From Bacteroidota bacterium (GTDB lineage Bacteria > Bacteroidota > Bacteroidia > Chitinophagales > Chitinophagaceae): a DNA stretch of 64,000 nucleotides. The stretch is taken from NCBI GenBank assembly GCA_013285905.1, contig JABDGU010000006.1, forward strand, positions 1 through 64,000. Direction: 5' to 3'. Below the pieces are notes generated by a model. It was not told where the DNA came from. It did no database searches and saw only the letters and a program-made list of their open reading frames with translations. A program made the position numbers and the translations under genes. Position 1 is the first letter of the stretch. Each line of letters opens with the position of its first letter. Below, in pieces: positions 23,869 to 32,262 of this stretch.

Positions 23869-24510
23869 TTAACCCTGTATATTAGATTTGAAAGACTGGC
23901 TTGGAAAAATCAAATTAAATGGGAAAGTAAGCCTTATATTATATCTACCCGAGGCATTGTAATTGTAACTCATATGCTGTAATATCTTGGCGTAGAAATT
24001 ATCTATTTCCATTCCCGAAGCCTCTGCCATATTGATAATATCATCAAACAGTTTACTGGCTACCCCATAAGCATAGCCACCCACCACCTGGTTTCTGAAA
24101 TGTGGCTCAATAAGCCCACCAAAATAAAGCATGTCCCAATCATTCAATATGGCGCGGTTTTGTTCTAAAAGTTCATTGGGATGCATTAAAAACTCAACAT
24201 CATCTTCCAATATCAGTATGCGTTTATAATTCCTTTCACTTGCTATTCTTATACACTTAAGATGAGATGCCCTCGCGGATAGCTGGCCTATAACATATCT
24301 CTTGTCTTTCTTAATGAAATTGCGGTATTTTTCAAGCCCTGGCAACTCTTTCAGTTCTATTGCGTCAATCCTTTCAAAATTAGATATGCTAAGTTTATAA
24401 AACTGTTTTATCATGTTCTCATTCCTTGCTACATCCTTTTCAAGGTTTATATAAAATACCTTATCAAAATAAGCATCTAAACTTAATCCTGTATTTGTAG
24501 AATTCGGCAA
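23869..24510 (-). CDS. Glycosyltransferase family 25 (LPS biosynthesis type)
   Basis: 213 aa. FYINLEKDVARNENM at the N-terminus, ARASHLKCIRIA and the metal-binding ILILEDDVEFL are GT25 hallmarks. The family transfers galactose or glucose onto LPS or related surface glycans. It lies 1 bp upstream of cysD, linking sugar transfer to sulfate activation in one message. Confidence 0.88.
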   Translation of the reverse strand: MPNSTNTGLSLDAYFDKVFYINLEKDVARNENMIKQFYKLSISNFERIDAIELKELPGLEKYRNFIKKDKRYVIGQLSARASHLKCIRIASERNYKRILILEDDVEFLMHPNELLEQNRAILNDWDMLYFGGLIEPHFRNQVVGGYAYGVASKLFDDIINMAEASGMEIDNFYAKILQHMSYNYNASGRYNIRLTFPFNLIFPSQSFKSNIQG

Positions 24511-24665
24511 TATTTACGATGCTTTTTTTATATTGATAAATCTGTTTGGAATAACACCTCAAATATAAATAATAACCCTATTTTACGCAAGTAACATTAA
24601 ATTATTTGGTTTTTTATAAAAAAGTATTTAAATTGGTTCTGATATTTTTTAAAAGCACACTCATT

Positions 24666-26009
24666 ATGTCAGATTTTTGTATTTTTTGTGGGACTTCTGG
24701 AGCATTTTGCAAAATTAGTTCAGGTACGACCTCATCTGGTACTTATGCAAATATCCTTGGAGGAGGTGGTCATACAGCTTGTGGAGACAATCATACTATA
24801 ATTAATGGTTCAAATAATGAAACCCATGGGCCAGCACAATGGATATTAATTGGCAATGGAAGGGATCATGTTAATTGTGGTCAATATTCCGTAATATTAA
24901 ATGGAATACAAAACTGCATAGGTGAAATTGGTTCCCGTAAAACAATTGGTAACGGACAGTGTAACTGTATTTGTTCAGGTGTACACCATACTATAGAAAA
25001 TGGTTGCATTAATACAATATCAACTTATAGCGGTTATATATTGGGTTACACTATATTAAACGGGTGCAATAATATTATTGATACAACCGCAGTGGGCTGT
25101 AATTGTTATAATACAATTATGAATGGGGAAAGCAATTTAATTTCCGGATGCATTAATTATAGTATTCTTGGCAACGGGTTGGGCAACACCATGTCTGGTA
25201 GCTATTCCTCTTTATTGAATGGTGCCAATAACAGGATTTGCAATGGGACAAACCAATTTATAGGCAATGGTGCAGATAATGTTATTGATACCTCCTCCGG
25301 TAGTTATAATAACCAGAATACAATTATTAATGGTTGTGATAACGGTATTTACGCCGACCATTTAAACACTATTATCAGTGGCCAGCAAAATGCTATATGT
25401 AACGGAACAAATAACGGTATTATAACCGGTTATTTAAATTGTATTGATGGAACGGATTACAATTTCATTATGGGGGGTGCCCGCGATGTTATATCAGGGT
25501 CCTGCTTTAGCGCTATCGGCGCTGGTGAAAGCAATTGTATAGTAAGTGCTTGTCATTCTGGTGTTTTTGGCGGTTGCTTTAATACGGTTTCCGGTAATTA
25601 TTCATTTATAGGAACTGGTGCTTGCAACACTGTTAATACAGATTATAGCGGCACTGTTTCCGGTTACTGTAATACAATAAGCGCCATTAATTCTTTTATT
25701 GGCGCGGGTTACTGTAATAGTATTATTTCAGGTCACTCTTCATCCATTCTCGGTGGTTATAACAACACATCTTCGGGTAATTACTCATCCATTCTCGGTG
25801 GTTCCGGAAATACCGTTACACATAACCATGCCGCTGTATTCGGTCAAAACATTTCATCTCAAGCAGACCATACTTTCCATGTGGAATGTTTAAACGCTAT
25901 TCATACTCCCGTGCAACCTGGCTCAACTTTACCTCATGGTACCGTATTTAAGCTCTGCAATGGATTTCCGCCACCTAACTGCGCTCTTCCTCTTTATATT
26001 GTCAATTAA
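24666..26009 (+). CDS. Cysteine-rich, Asn-Gly repeat protein (YadA-head/beta-solenoid-like)
   Basis: 447 aa from MSDFCIFCGTSG (a Met at 24606 would add 20 residues). Almost the whole length is a degenerate repeat built on units like TIINGxxNxI, SILGGSGNTV and FIGNGADNVI, resembling the SGxxNxAxGxxS repeats of YadA-type heads, so a beta-solenoid is likely. About 28 Cys are spread through it, including CNCIC and CNCYN, far above normal for a Bacteroidota protein. The C-terminus (HAAVFGQNIS, TFHVECLNAI) resembles the foot of such fibres. There is no clear signal peptide and no T9SS domain. Function unknown; adhesive or structural surface role is inferred. Confidence 0.8.
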   Translation: MSDFCIFCGTSGAFCKISSGTTSSGTYANILGGGGHTACGDNHTIINGSNNETHGPAQWILIGNGRDHVNCGQYSVILNGIQNCIGEIGSRKTIGNGQCNCICSGVHHTIENGCINTISTYSGYILGYTILNGCNNIIDTTAVGCNCYNTIMNGESNLISGCINYSILGNGLGNTMSGSYSSLLNGANNRICNGTNQFIGNGADNVIDTSSGSYNNQNTIINGCDNGIYADHLNTIISGQQNAICNGTNNGIITGYLNCIDGTDYNFIMGGARDVISGSCFSAIGAGESNCIVSACHSGVFGGCFNTVSGNYSFIGTGACNTVNTDYSGTVSGYCNTISAINSFIGAGYCNSIISGHSSSILGGYNNTSSGNYSSILGGSGNTVTHNHAAVFGQNISSQADHTFHVECLNAIHTPVQPGSTLPHGTVFKLCNGFPPPNCALPLYIVN

Positions 26010-26058
26010 TGTTTATCAATAATATGATAGATTCTAAAATGAATAAAAAAACAGAAGA

Positions 26059-27399
26059 ATGAAAAAGTACATTTTATTTCTTTTTCTTTTTTTGCCTTTT
26101 GTAATAAAAGCACAGATTATTAGTGCTTTTGCTGGTGGTGGCTCAGGTGGGGATGGAAGTCCTGCAATATCTGCGAGCATATACGACCCTAATAGCTTAA
26201 CATTCGATAAACAGGGCAATTTATACTTTTCACAGTCACTAAGCCATAAAATACGAAAAATAGATACCGCTGGCATTATCACTACGATTGCTGGTACCGG
26301 AACAGGCGGTTTTAATGGAGATAATCAATTGGCAACTGCGGCCGAATTATATCAACCAAATGGTATCGCTATTGATACATTTGGCAATATTTATATTGCT
26401 GATGGTATAAATAATAGAATAAGAAAAATAGATATTGCAACGGGGATCATAACCACATTTGCTGGTAATGGTAATCCTGGATTTAGTGGCGATAGCGGCT
26501 TGGCCACCGCAGCTTCATTACATGTTCCTTCTTCAATTTGTTTTGACAAACGGGGTAATTTATATATTGGGGATGATGTTAACTTTAGAATCCGTAAAGT
26601 AAATACCTCAGGTATCATTACAACCGTTGCTGGTACTGGGATAGCTGGCTATGTTAATGATAGCGGCATAGCTACGGTAGCACAATGCATACCTGAGACA
26701 GGCATATGTATTGATTATATGGGAAATTTATATATAGCAAGTGGCAATCAGGTAGTGCTTAAAATGGATACCACAGGCATTATAACAACTATAACTGGTG
26801 ATACCTCTTTGTATATGTACAATGGTGATGGCATACTTGCGATTCAGGCACATTTGACACCTTCATTTCTTGCAATTGATAGCGGTTTATTGTACATATC
26901 AGATGCTCTCAATAACAGAATACGTAAAATTGACGCAAATGGTATTATCCATACTGTAGCTGGAAATGGTTTAGCTATTTTGGGAGGCAATGGAGGCATA
27001 GCAGATTCTGCTTCATTTGATGGGCCAAGCGGCATAGCTTTTGACAATTGCGGCAATTTGTACATAGCAAATGTTAATACTCCACGCATTCGTAAAGTAA
27101 CATTCGATACATCCTGTCATTTATCTAGTGTAGACACCAACCTTAAAATAAACACTATTTCATCCAATTCATCAATAAATATTTACCCCAACCCCGCTAA
27201 TAAAATAATAACTGTTACAAGCACAAATAAAATAAATAATGTAGCCATCATAAATATGCTTGGGCAAACTTTATATAACCGGGAGTATAATAACGATAAA
27301 ATAGAGGTAGATATAAGTAAGTATGCAAGTGGTGTTTATTATTTGCAGATAACAGATATTTCAGGTAGTAAAGAAGTAAAAAAGATTGTAAAACAATAA
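26059..27399 (+). CDS. NHL-repeat beta-propeller protein with T9SS sorting domain
   Basis: 446 aa. Signal peptide (1-18), then about five to six NHL repeats (GIAIDTFGNIYIADGINNRI and similar, each followed by IRKI...GIITTIAGTG), forming a beta-propeller (about 25-355), then a T9SS type A sorting domain (about 372-446, SINIYPNPANK ... GVYYLQI). Secreted or surface-attached; NHL propellers usually bind proteins or glycans, and some have lyase activity (no such site can be assigned). It follows the Cys-rich repeat protein by 49 bp and may be co-expressed. Confidence 0.92.
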   Translation: MKKYILFLFLFLPFVIKAQIISAFAGGGSGGDGSPAISASIYDPNSLTFDKQGNLYFSQSLSHKIRKIDTAGIITTIAGTGTGGFNGDNQLATAAELYQPNGIAIDTFGNIYIADGINNRIRKIDIATGIITTFAGNGNPGFSGDSGLATAASLHVPSSICFDKRGNLYIGDDVNFRIRKVNTSGIITTVAGTGIAGYVNDSGIATVAQCIPETGICIDYMGNLYIASGNQVVLKMDTTGIITTITGDTSLYMYNGDGILAIQAHLTPSFLAIDSGLLYISDALNNRIRKIDANGIIHTVAGNGLAILGGNGGIADSASFDGPSGIAFDNCGNLYIANVNTPRIRKVTFDTSCHLSSVDTNLKINTISSNSSINIYPNPANKIITVTSTNKINNVAIINMLGQTLYNREYNNDKIEVDISKYASGVYYLQITDISGSKEVKKIVKQ

Positions 27400-27404
27400 A
27401 AACA

Positions 27405-27440
27405 TTTGCACATTTTCATATTTCTCACATTTCCACATTA
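27405..27440. repeat. CACATTT-type repeat upstream of the GT9-like gene
   Basis: A second copy of the low-complexity run seen at 22882-22912 (TTGCACATTTTC, then CACATTTCCACATT). Confidence 0.5.
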
Positions 27441-27445
27441 ATAGT

Positions 27446-28429
27446 ATGAACATTATTTTCCAAATTGACGGCGGAATCGGCAAAAATGTGGCTGCTACTG
27501 CAGTATGCAAAGCTATTAAAACTCAATATCCTAATGATAAATTAATTGTTATCACAGGTTATCCAGAGGTTTTTCTCTGTAGTCCTTATGTAGATAAAGC
27601 CCTTAATTTTAATAATCTGAACTACTTCTATTCCGACAATATTGAAGGGCAGCAAGTCAAGATGATGTTGCATAACCCCTATATGGAATCTGACTTTGTT
27701 AACCAAATCGGGCATCTTAATAAAGTGTGGTGCGAAATGTTTGGCATTAAGTACAATAATGAGCAACCTGAATTGCATTTAAATAACCGGGAACTTCAAT
27801 TTTTTGGTAACCAAATAAGCGCTCCCAAGCCTATAATGGTTTTACAAACCAATGGGGGCGCACAAAACCAGCCTAACAAATATTCCTGGACAAGAGATTT
27901 ACCGATAGCTACTGCCCAAAAAGTAGTAAATCATTTTGTGAAGGATTATACAATCGTACACATCCGCCGCGAAGACCAGCCAGCTTTGCAAAATACTATT
28001 TCGGTACATAACGAGTTCCGCGCCATAGCTACCCTTATCAATATGAGTACGAAAAGGCTCTTTATTGACAGTTTTTGTCAGCACACTGCCGCTTCGCTTA
28101 ACAAGCCTTCCGTAGTATGTTGGATAGGCAATATACCTTCCCAATTTGGCTATGATATACATACTAATATTATCGCCAACCCTCCAACTATGAAGCCGGA
28201 ACTTCGTAATTCCGTATTTAGTAAATATAATATTTCAGGCCAGCCAACCGAATTTTGCTATAATAGCGAAGATGAAATTTTTGATGCAGACAGGATTATA
28301 GAAGCATTACAAACTGATGTATCACCTCTTCAGAACATCAGCGCTATCCCTGATTTGCAATTGAATATTGAGGAAGAAAAAACTAAACAAAATGGAAGTT
28401 CTAAAAAACTAAAACCCGAAACTGCATAG
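27446..28429 (+). CDS. Glycosyltransferase family 9-like protein
   Basis: 327 aa. GT-B fold resembling ADP-heptose:LPS heptosyltransferases: MNIIFQIDGGIGKNVAATAV (the D-G-IG loop), a domain linker near 140-150, the acceptor-side VLQTNGGAQNQPNKYSW, and DSFCQHTAASLNKPSVVCWIG, the nucleotide-sugar loop (SxxxHxAAxxxxPxVxxxG). An acidic, Lys-rich tail follows (from about 300). Expected role: transfer of a sugar to LPS or a surface glycan, together with the neighbouring sulfotransferase. Confidence 0.82.
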   Translation: MNIIFQIDGGIGKNVAATAVCKAIKTQYPNDKLIVITGYPEVFLCSPYVDKALNFNNLNYFYSDNIEGQQVKMMLHNPYMESDFVNQIGHLNKVWCEMFGIKYNNEQPELHLNNRELQFFGNQISAPKPIMVLQTNGGAQNQPNKYSWTRDLPIATAQKVVNHFVKDYTIVHIRREDQPALQNTISVHNEFRAIATLINMSTKRLFIDSFCQHTAASLNKPSVVCWIGNIPSQFGYDIHTNIIANPPTMKPELRNSVFSKYNISGQPTEFCYNSEDEIFDADRIIEALQTDVSPLQNISAIPDLQLNIEEEKTKQNGSSKKLKPETA

Positions 28430-28520
28430 CACTTCCCCTCTTTAGAAGGGTTAGGGCTGTGTTCTTTGCGGCTCTTTGCGTACCCTCTGCGCCCTTTGCG
28501 TTTAAACTCTCAACGACACA
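28430..28520. repeat. Dispersed repeats between the GT9-like and sulfotransferase genes
   Basis: 28430-28463 is the second copy of the hairpin repeat found inside cysD. It is followed by CTTTGCG units at 28465-28502 (CTTTGCGGCTCTTTGCG, then CCCTTTGCG). Both are typical intergenic repeats of Bacteroidota. Confidence 0.7.
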
Positions 28521-28549
28521 AATCCTTCAATCCTTAAATCAAGCGCATC

Positions 28550-29368
28550 ATGGTCAAAAAGATATTCTTTCAAAGTAGCCTTCCCCGCGTTGGCAGCACA
28601 GTTTTTCAAAACCTCATGAGCCAGGACGAGCGTTTTTATGTTACCCCAACATCTGGTATGTTAGAGCTTATTTTTGCTGCCCGGCACAATTACACCGAAA
28701 GCCCCGAGTTCAAAGCACAGGATGCAGAGCTAATGAAAAAAGCGTTCTTCGGTTTTTGCAGGGAAGGCATACAAGGTTACTACAACGCTATTACAAATAA
28801 GCCCTACGTGCTTGATAAATCCCGTGGCCATTTTGCCCACTATGGTTTTATAGATAGCTTTTATCCCAAACCCAAAATGATATGCCTGGTTCGCAACCTG
28901 CCCGATATTATCGCATCCATGGAGAAAAAATTTCGCGAAAACCCGCATAAGTCAAACCCTATTCAAAACCACGCTACCATGCAAGGCACCAGCACACCCA
29001 AGCGGGTGGATATATGGTTCAACTCCCCGCCTATTGGCCTTGCCATAGAAAGGCTGGGTGAAGCCATGAGGCAGGGCATAGATAAAAACATGCTTTTCAT
29101 CAAATACGAGTCCCTTTGCCTTTATCCCGAAATAGAAATGAAACGTGTATATGAATACCTTGAAATAGAACCTGCAAAATTTGATTTCAATAAAATAGAG
29201 CAAGTTACCAAAGAAGACGATGCCATTTACGGCATAGCAGACCTCCACACCATCCGTCCCAAATTAGAAATGCAACCCTCCGATGCCCAACAAGTCCTCG
29301 GCAAAGACGTCTGCGATTGGATAAAAAACACCTACAAATGGTACTACGACTATTTCGGGTATAAATAA
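28550..29368 (+). CDS. Sulfotransferase family protein
   Basis: 272 aa. The 5'-phosphosulfate-binding loop is SLPRVGSTVFQN (about 10-21; a P-R-V-G-ST-type PSB loop) and the 3'-phosphate-binding segment MICLVRNLPDIIASM (about 110-125). Transfers sulfate from PAPS to a hydroxyl, probably of a glycan or lipid. PAPS supply genes cysC/cysN/cysD lie 5-7 kb upstream, with two glycosyltransferases between. Confidence 0.88.
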   Translation: MVKKIFFQSSLPRVGSTVFQNLMSQDERFYVTPTSGMLELIFAARHNYTESPEFKAQDAELMKKAFFGFCREGIQGYYNAITNKPYVLDKSRGHFAHYGFIDSFYPKPKMICLVRNLPDIIASMEKKFRENPHKSNPIQNHATMQGTSTPKRVDIWFNSPPIGLAIERLGEAMRQGIDKNMLFIKYESLCLYPEIEMKRVYEYLEIEPAKFDFNKIEQVTKEDDAIYGIADLHTIRPKLEMQPSDAQQVLGKDVCDWIKNTYKWYYDYFGYK

Positions 29369-29442
29369 GCCAGCCGCTGTCCCACACTTCAAAAGGTGTG
29401 CAGCGCCTGTAGCACAATACGGCAATACCCAGTTTAGCTTCT

Positions 29443-29459
29443 CCTCTCCTTCGGAGAGG
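29443..29459. repeat. Dispersed hairpin repeat CCTCTCC-TTC-GGAGAGG
   Basis: A perfect 7-bp stem followed by CCGGGAGAGGTTTTTAT. It belongs to the same general class of CTCTCC/GGAGAG intergenic elements as those near 23300 and 28440, and could act as a terminator for the sulfotransferase gene. Confidence 0.6.
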
Positions 29460-29609
29460 CCGGGAGAGGTTTTTATAACTTTCTTTCCGCTCCCACAGCC
29501 ACTTTCAGAAATAAATTTGGAAAACGCCCCCGCCAAATCGTACCTTTATACAGAAATTAGCATGAAAACTATTTTATTTAATATAAACCTAAAACAACCC
29601 TTTTTAAGA

Positions 29610-29741
29610 ATGCCCGATTATAACAGAATCAGGAGAAATCGGGCATAAAATGCCCGATTTAATGTCCGGTATTTTTATTGATAATCAACCATTTATGCAA
29701 AAAATGTCCGCACTTTTCAAAAAAAACCGGACATCGGGCAT
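29610..29741. repeat. Alternating inverted repeats of ATGCCCGAT
   Basis: ATGCCCGAT occurs at 29610 (+), 29638 (-), 29650 (+) and 29733 (-), with ATGTCCGGT/ACCGGACAT nested at 29662 and 29726. Two mutually exclusive hairpins can form: 29610-29619 with 29637-29646 (17-nt loop), or 29636-29646 with 29650-29660 (11-bp stem, 3-nt loop). The outer arms pair 29648-29670 with 29726-29744. Confidence 0.85.
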
Positions 29742-30035
29742 TTTGGCAGATCGCGGGAAATTATGGGAAAGTGTGAGAACTTTCTCATAAACACATTTAA
29801 AAAAATAAAAAAGAAGTGAATAAAGTATGGGACCTTTTGAGCAATAATGTGCATTTATTTTTCTCATACATTGCTTAACCGTTCAATCAAAGTAGCATCG
29901 TAAAAACAGGAAATTAAAGCCCACAAAACGATACCAAAACAGCTGAAATCGGAACCAGAATGGCCCGAATAGGAAAAAGCGGAACTTTTCTCTTGAACAC
30001 CTCTTGAAAAATAGAAAATATGTGAATAAAAAATA

Positions 30036-30935
30036 TTATTTCACCGCCTCTACCCTATAGCCTTTCTTGCGTAGCAGGGCTATCACCCCATTAGGCCCCC
30101 ATAAGTGTCCCGCACCTACGGCAAAGAAAACGGGCTCTTGTTTTATCTTTTCTTCAATCCTGCTTATCCATTTTTTATTTCTGTCATCGAGGAAAACGCC
30201 CATATCGCTGCCGAGGTCGTTTGATTTTTGTAAAAGTGCAAACAGCTTGCCGAGGTCCTGATTTTTATAGGCACTTACCATTTCTTCATAATTATCGTTG
30301 TCGGGGGATGATGCCCCTTTAATGCTTTCCATAAGGTCATGAATAATGCTATCAACCGGTATGTTTTGCAAAATGGCTATTTGCTCGCTAGCCTGCTCCA
30401 GGCCGCTGATCGTTTTGTTGCTTTTTTTAGCAAGCTCCATCAGATGGTCTTCATAAGACACAGGGTTGGCACATTCGAGGTTCTTGGATGTAAGCATCAT
30501 ATCGAGGGCAATGGGTTTCATGTTCTGAAACATACTGATCTGCAGGCCCATGCTGTCATTTATGTATTTCGCCAGTTTTTGGTATTGATCTTCAGTAAAG
30601 TAATCTTTCAGCATCTTGCCGCTGGAATCTATCATGCTTGCAGCCGCCTGCACCATCACACTTGGGTCGTCAAGGTTCATTTCGAAACATACCACATCGC
30701 TTTTCTGCAGGCAGGCGTTCATACTGTCGGTCCAGAAATAATCCTGGGGGCAAATCATATGTATAGTACCGAATAAATAAGATGCATGATGCAGGCCATT
30801 GCCCCTAATTCGCCATAAAAGCGAAGTGGAAAAAGTATCGCTCTGGGGCTTATGTGCAGGCTGTTCCTTTACGCTTTGGGACCATGTAAAAGTAAAAGAA
30901 CAGACGGCTACAAGGGCTAAAATAATCCTCTTCAT
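30036..30935 (-). CDS. TraB/GumN family protein
   Basis: 299 aa. Signal peptide (1-19), then the TraB/GumN (Tiki-like) fold: LFGTIHMICPQDYF at the N-terminal strand and VGAGHLWGPNGVIALL near the C-terminus supply the two conserved G-x-x-H motifs thought to bind a metal. Periplasmic. Some members are metal-dependent proteases; the substrate is unknown. It stands alone. Confidence 0.9.
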   Translation of the reverse strand: MKRIILALVAVCSFTFTWSQSVKEQPAHKPQSDTFSTSLLWRIRGNGLHHASYLFGTIHMICPQDYFWTDSMNACLQKSDVVCFEMNLDDPSVMVQAAASMIDSSGKMLKDYFTEDQYQKLAKYINDSMGLQISMFQNMKPIALDMMLTSKNLECANPVSYEDHLMELAKKSNKTISGLEQASEQIAILQNIPVDSIIHDLMESIKGASSPDNDNYEEMVSAYKNQDLGKLFALLQKSNDLGSDMGVFLDDRNKKWISRIEEKIKQEPVFFAVGAGHLWGPNGVIALLRKKGYRVEAVK

Positions 30936-31003
30936 TTCCTAAAGGTAAATATTAAAATATAAGTGCAGCCAAATAGAATGCTAAAGAATGCAGGCCGGAT
31001 TTT

Positions 31004-31035
31004 TTTGGCATTTATCGCAGAGCGCATTATATTTA
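31004..31035 (+). promoter_or_regulatory. Promoter of the YqgE/AlgH gene
   Basis: -33 TTTG (31004-31007), 20-bp spacer, -7 TATATTTA (31028-31035), only 7 bp before the ATG, so the message would be nearly leaderless. The element is embedded in an imperfect palindrome CGCAT...ATGCG. Confidence 0.5.
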
Positions 31036-31042
31036 TTATGCG

Positions 31043-31624
31043 ATGGATTTTTTAAACTTCATAAAACCGGGAAATACTATTCAGCCCGGAGCGGGAAAAC
31101 TGCTTATAGCAGAACCTTTTCTGCAAGACAATAATTTCTCGCGGTCGGTGGTGTTGCTTTGCGAACATGGAGAAGAAGGTACGGTAGGCTTTATATTGAA
31201 CCACTTGACCGAACTGACATTAGGAGAACTATTGCCCGACCTGTCTTTTATTAAAGCAGACATCTACGAAGGAGGGCCGGTGCAAACAGATACTTTACAT
31301 ATTTTGCACCGTATACCCGATGTGCTGGGTGGCAAGGAAATATGCCAGGGCATCTATTGGGGCGGATCGTATGATATTTTGCAGGAAATATTGCACGATA
31401 ACACATATAAGCCTGAAAATATAAGATTGTTTGTGGGTTATACAGGCTGGTCGCCGGGGCAGCTTGATAAAGAATTGGAAGAAGGATCCTGGTTTGTAAC
31501 CGAAATGCCGAGCGCCAGCCTACTCCAGGCTGAGCCTGCAAACGTATGGAAAGAGGCCATCTCATTTTTGGGAAAAGAGTATCAATACCTTGCTAATATG
31601 CCCATAAACCCTCAATTGAACTAA
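31043..31624 (+). CDS. YqgE/AlgH family protein
   Basis: 193 aa, the normal length. Family signature blocks GKLLIAEPFLQDNNFSRSVV, GTVGFILN, IYEGGPVQTDTLHILH and VGYTGWSPGQLDKELEEGSW are all present. Cytoplasmic protein of unknown biochemical role, linked in other bacteria to regulation of alginate or stress responses. Confidence 0.95.
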   Translation: MDFLNFIKPGNTIQPGAGKLLIAEPFLQDNNFSRSVVLLCEHGEEGTVGFILNHLTELTLGELLPDLSFIKADIYEGGPVQTDTLHILHRIPDVLGGKEICQGIYWGGSYDILQEILHDNTYKPENIRLFVGYTGWSPGQLDKELEEGSWFVTEMPSASLLQAEPANVWKEAISFLGKEYQYLANMPINPQLN

Positions 31625-31661
31625 TTGTTCCCAATTGCGGCTTGTTTATTAATTTTATACG

Positions 31662-32255
31662 GTGAGAATCAATCAAATATTCAGCGCGGCACTGTTTATC
31701 GCTATTACAAGTGTTTTACTATGTGCATGCGCAAAGAAGAACGCAGATGAGAATGAATGCGATCCATCGAAACTGAAAGGCACTTACTACTCTATCAGGC
31801 AATTTGCCCGCGACCAGTTTGATATGTATAAAGGCACTCCTTACGGATTTAAGAAAGTAAGCGTACTGAATGGTAAAAAAGACACCGCCTACGAAAATAT
31901 ATACACGCTGGACTGGCCGATGATCTTTAAAACATTTTTCGAAACGGATATAAGCCAGCGCAAGTTTGACTGCCTTTATAATTTCAGCATGTTTGACGAC
32001 GATGTTTCGGAAACAAGAAATTATTATTACGAAGCCAAAGACCCTAAACTTTTTACTCGCAAACTAATTATCACCACTAATACAACAACGCAGAAAGTAG
32101 TGAGTATATATATAGAAACAGAGAAGAAAACCGCTTTTAGTTTCCAGGCACAGAAGTTATTGTACATACCACTGAAAGTGATACAGATACAGAAGTATGA
32201 AAAAACATTTTTCCGTGCCCCCCAAGACCTGTTTTTAGAATATGATTTTATGTAA
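31662..32255 (+). CDS. Hypothetical lipoprotein (GTG start)
   Basis: 197 aa beginning with GTG at 31662, since no ATG lies near the signal sequence. The N-terminus has a TM-like signal and a lipobox LCAC (Cys about 24), so it is lipidated and probably in the outer or inner membrane. The mature part has repeated aromatic beta-strand-like segments. No family recognised. It is 8 bp upstream of uvrC, suggesting co-transcription. Confidence 0.75.
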   Translation: MRINQIFSAALFIAITSVLLCACAKKNADENECDPSKLKGTYYSIRQFARDQFDMYKGTPYGFKKVSVLNGKKDTAYENIYTLDWPMIFKTFFETDISQRKFDCLYNFSMFDDDVSETRNYYYEAKDPKLFTRKLIITTNTTTQKVVSIYIETEKKTAFSFQAQKLLYIPLKVIQIQKYEKTFFRAPQDLFLEYDFM

Positions 32256-32262
32256 GTGAACG

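Larger units (their letters stand above)
29369..30035. other. 667-bp intergenic region with palindromes
   Basis: No convincing gene. It holds a CCTCTCC/GGAGAGG hairpin repeat (29443-29459), the start of a 28-codon frame behind a promoter-like context (29562), a cluster of alternating ATGCCCGAT palindromes (29610-29741), the motif ATTTTGGCAGA (29740-29750, also at 2627) and a perfect DnaA-box-like TTATTCACA on the minus strand (30021-30029). The rest is AT-rich. Confidence 0.6.

Noticed and set aside
24666-26009. Regular short repeats that might suggest a CRISPR array
   Set aside because: The repeats are degenerate, in frame and encode Asn-Gly units; there is no constant repeat with unique spacers and no cas gene.
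29562-29648. 28-codon frame behind a promoter-like sequence
   Set aside because: Too short and runs into the palindromes; may be the start of a lost gene, but no homology is visible.
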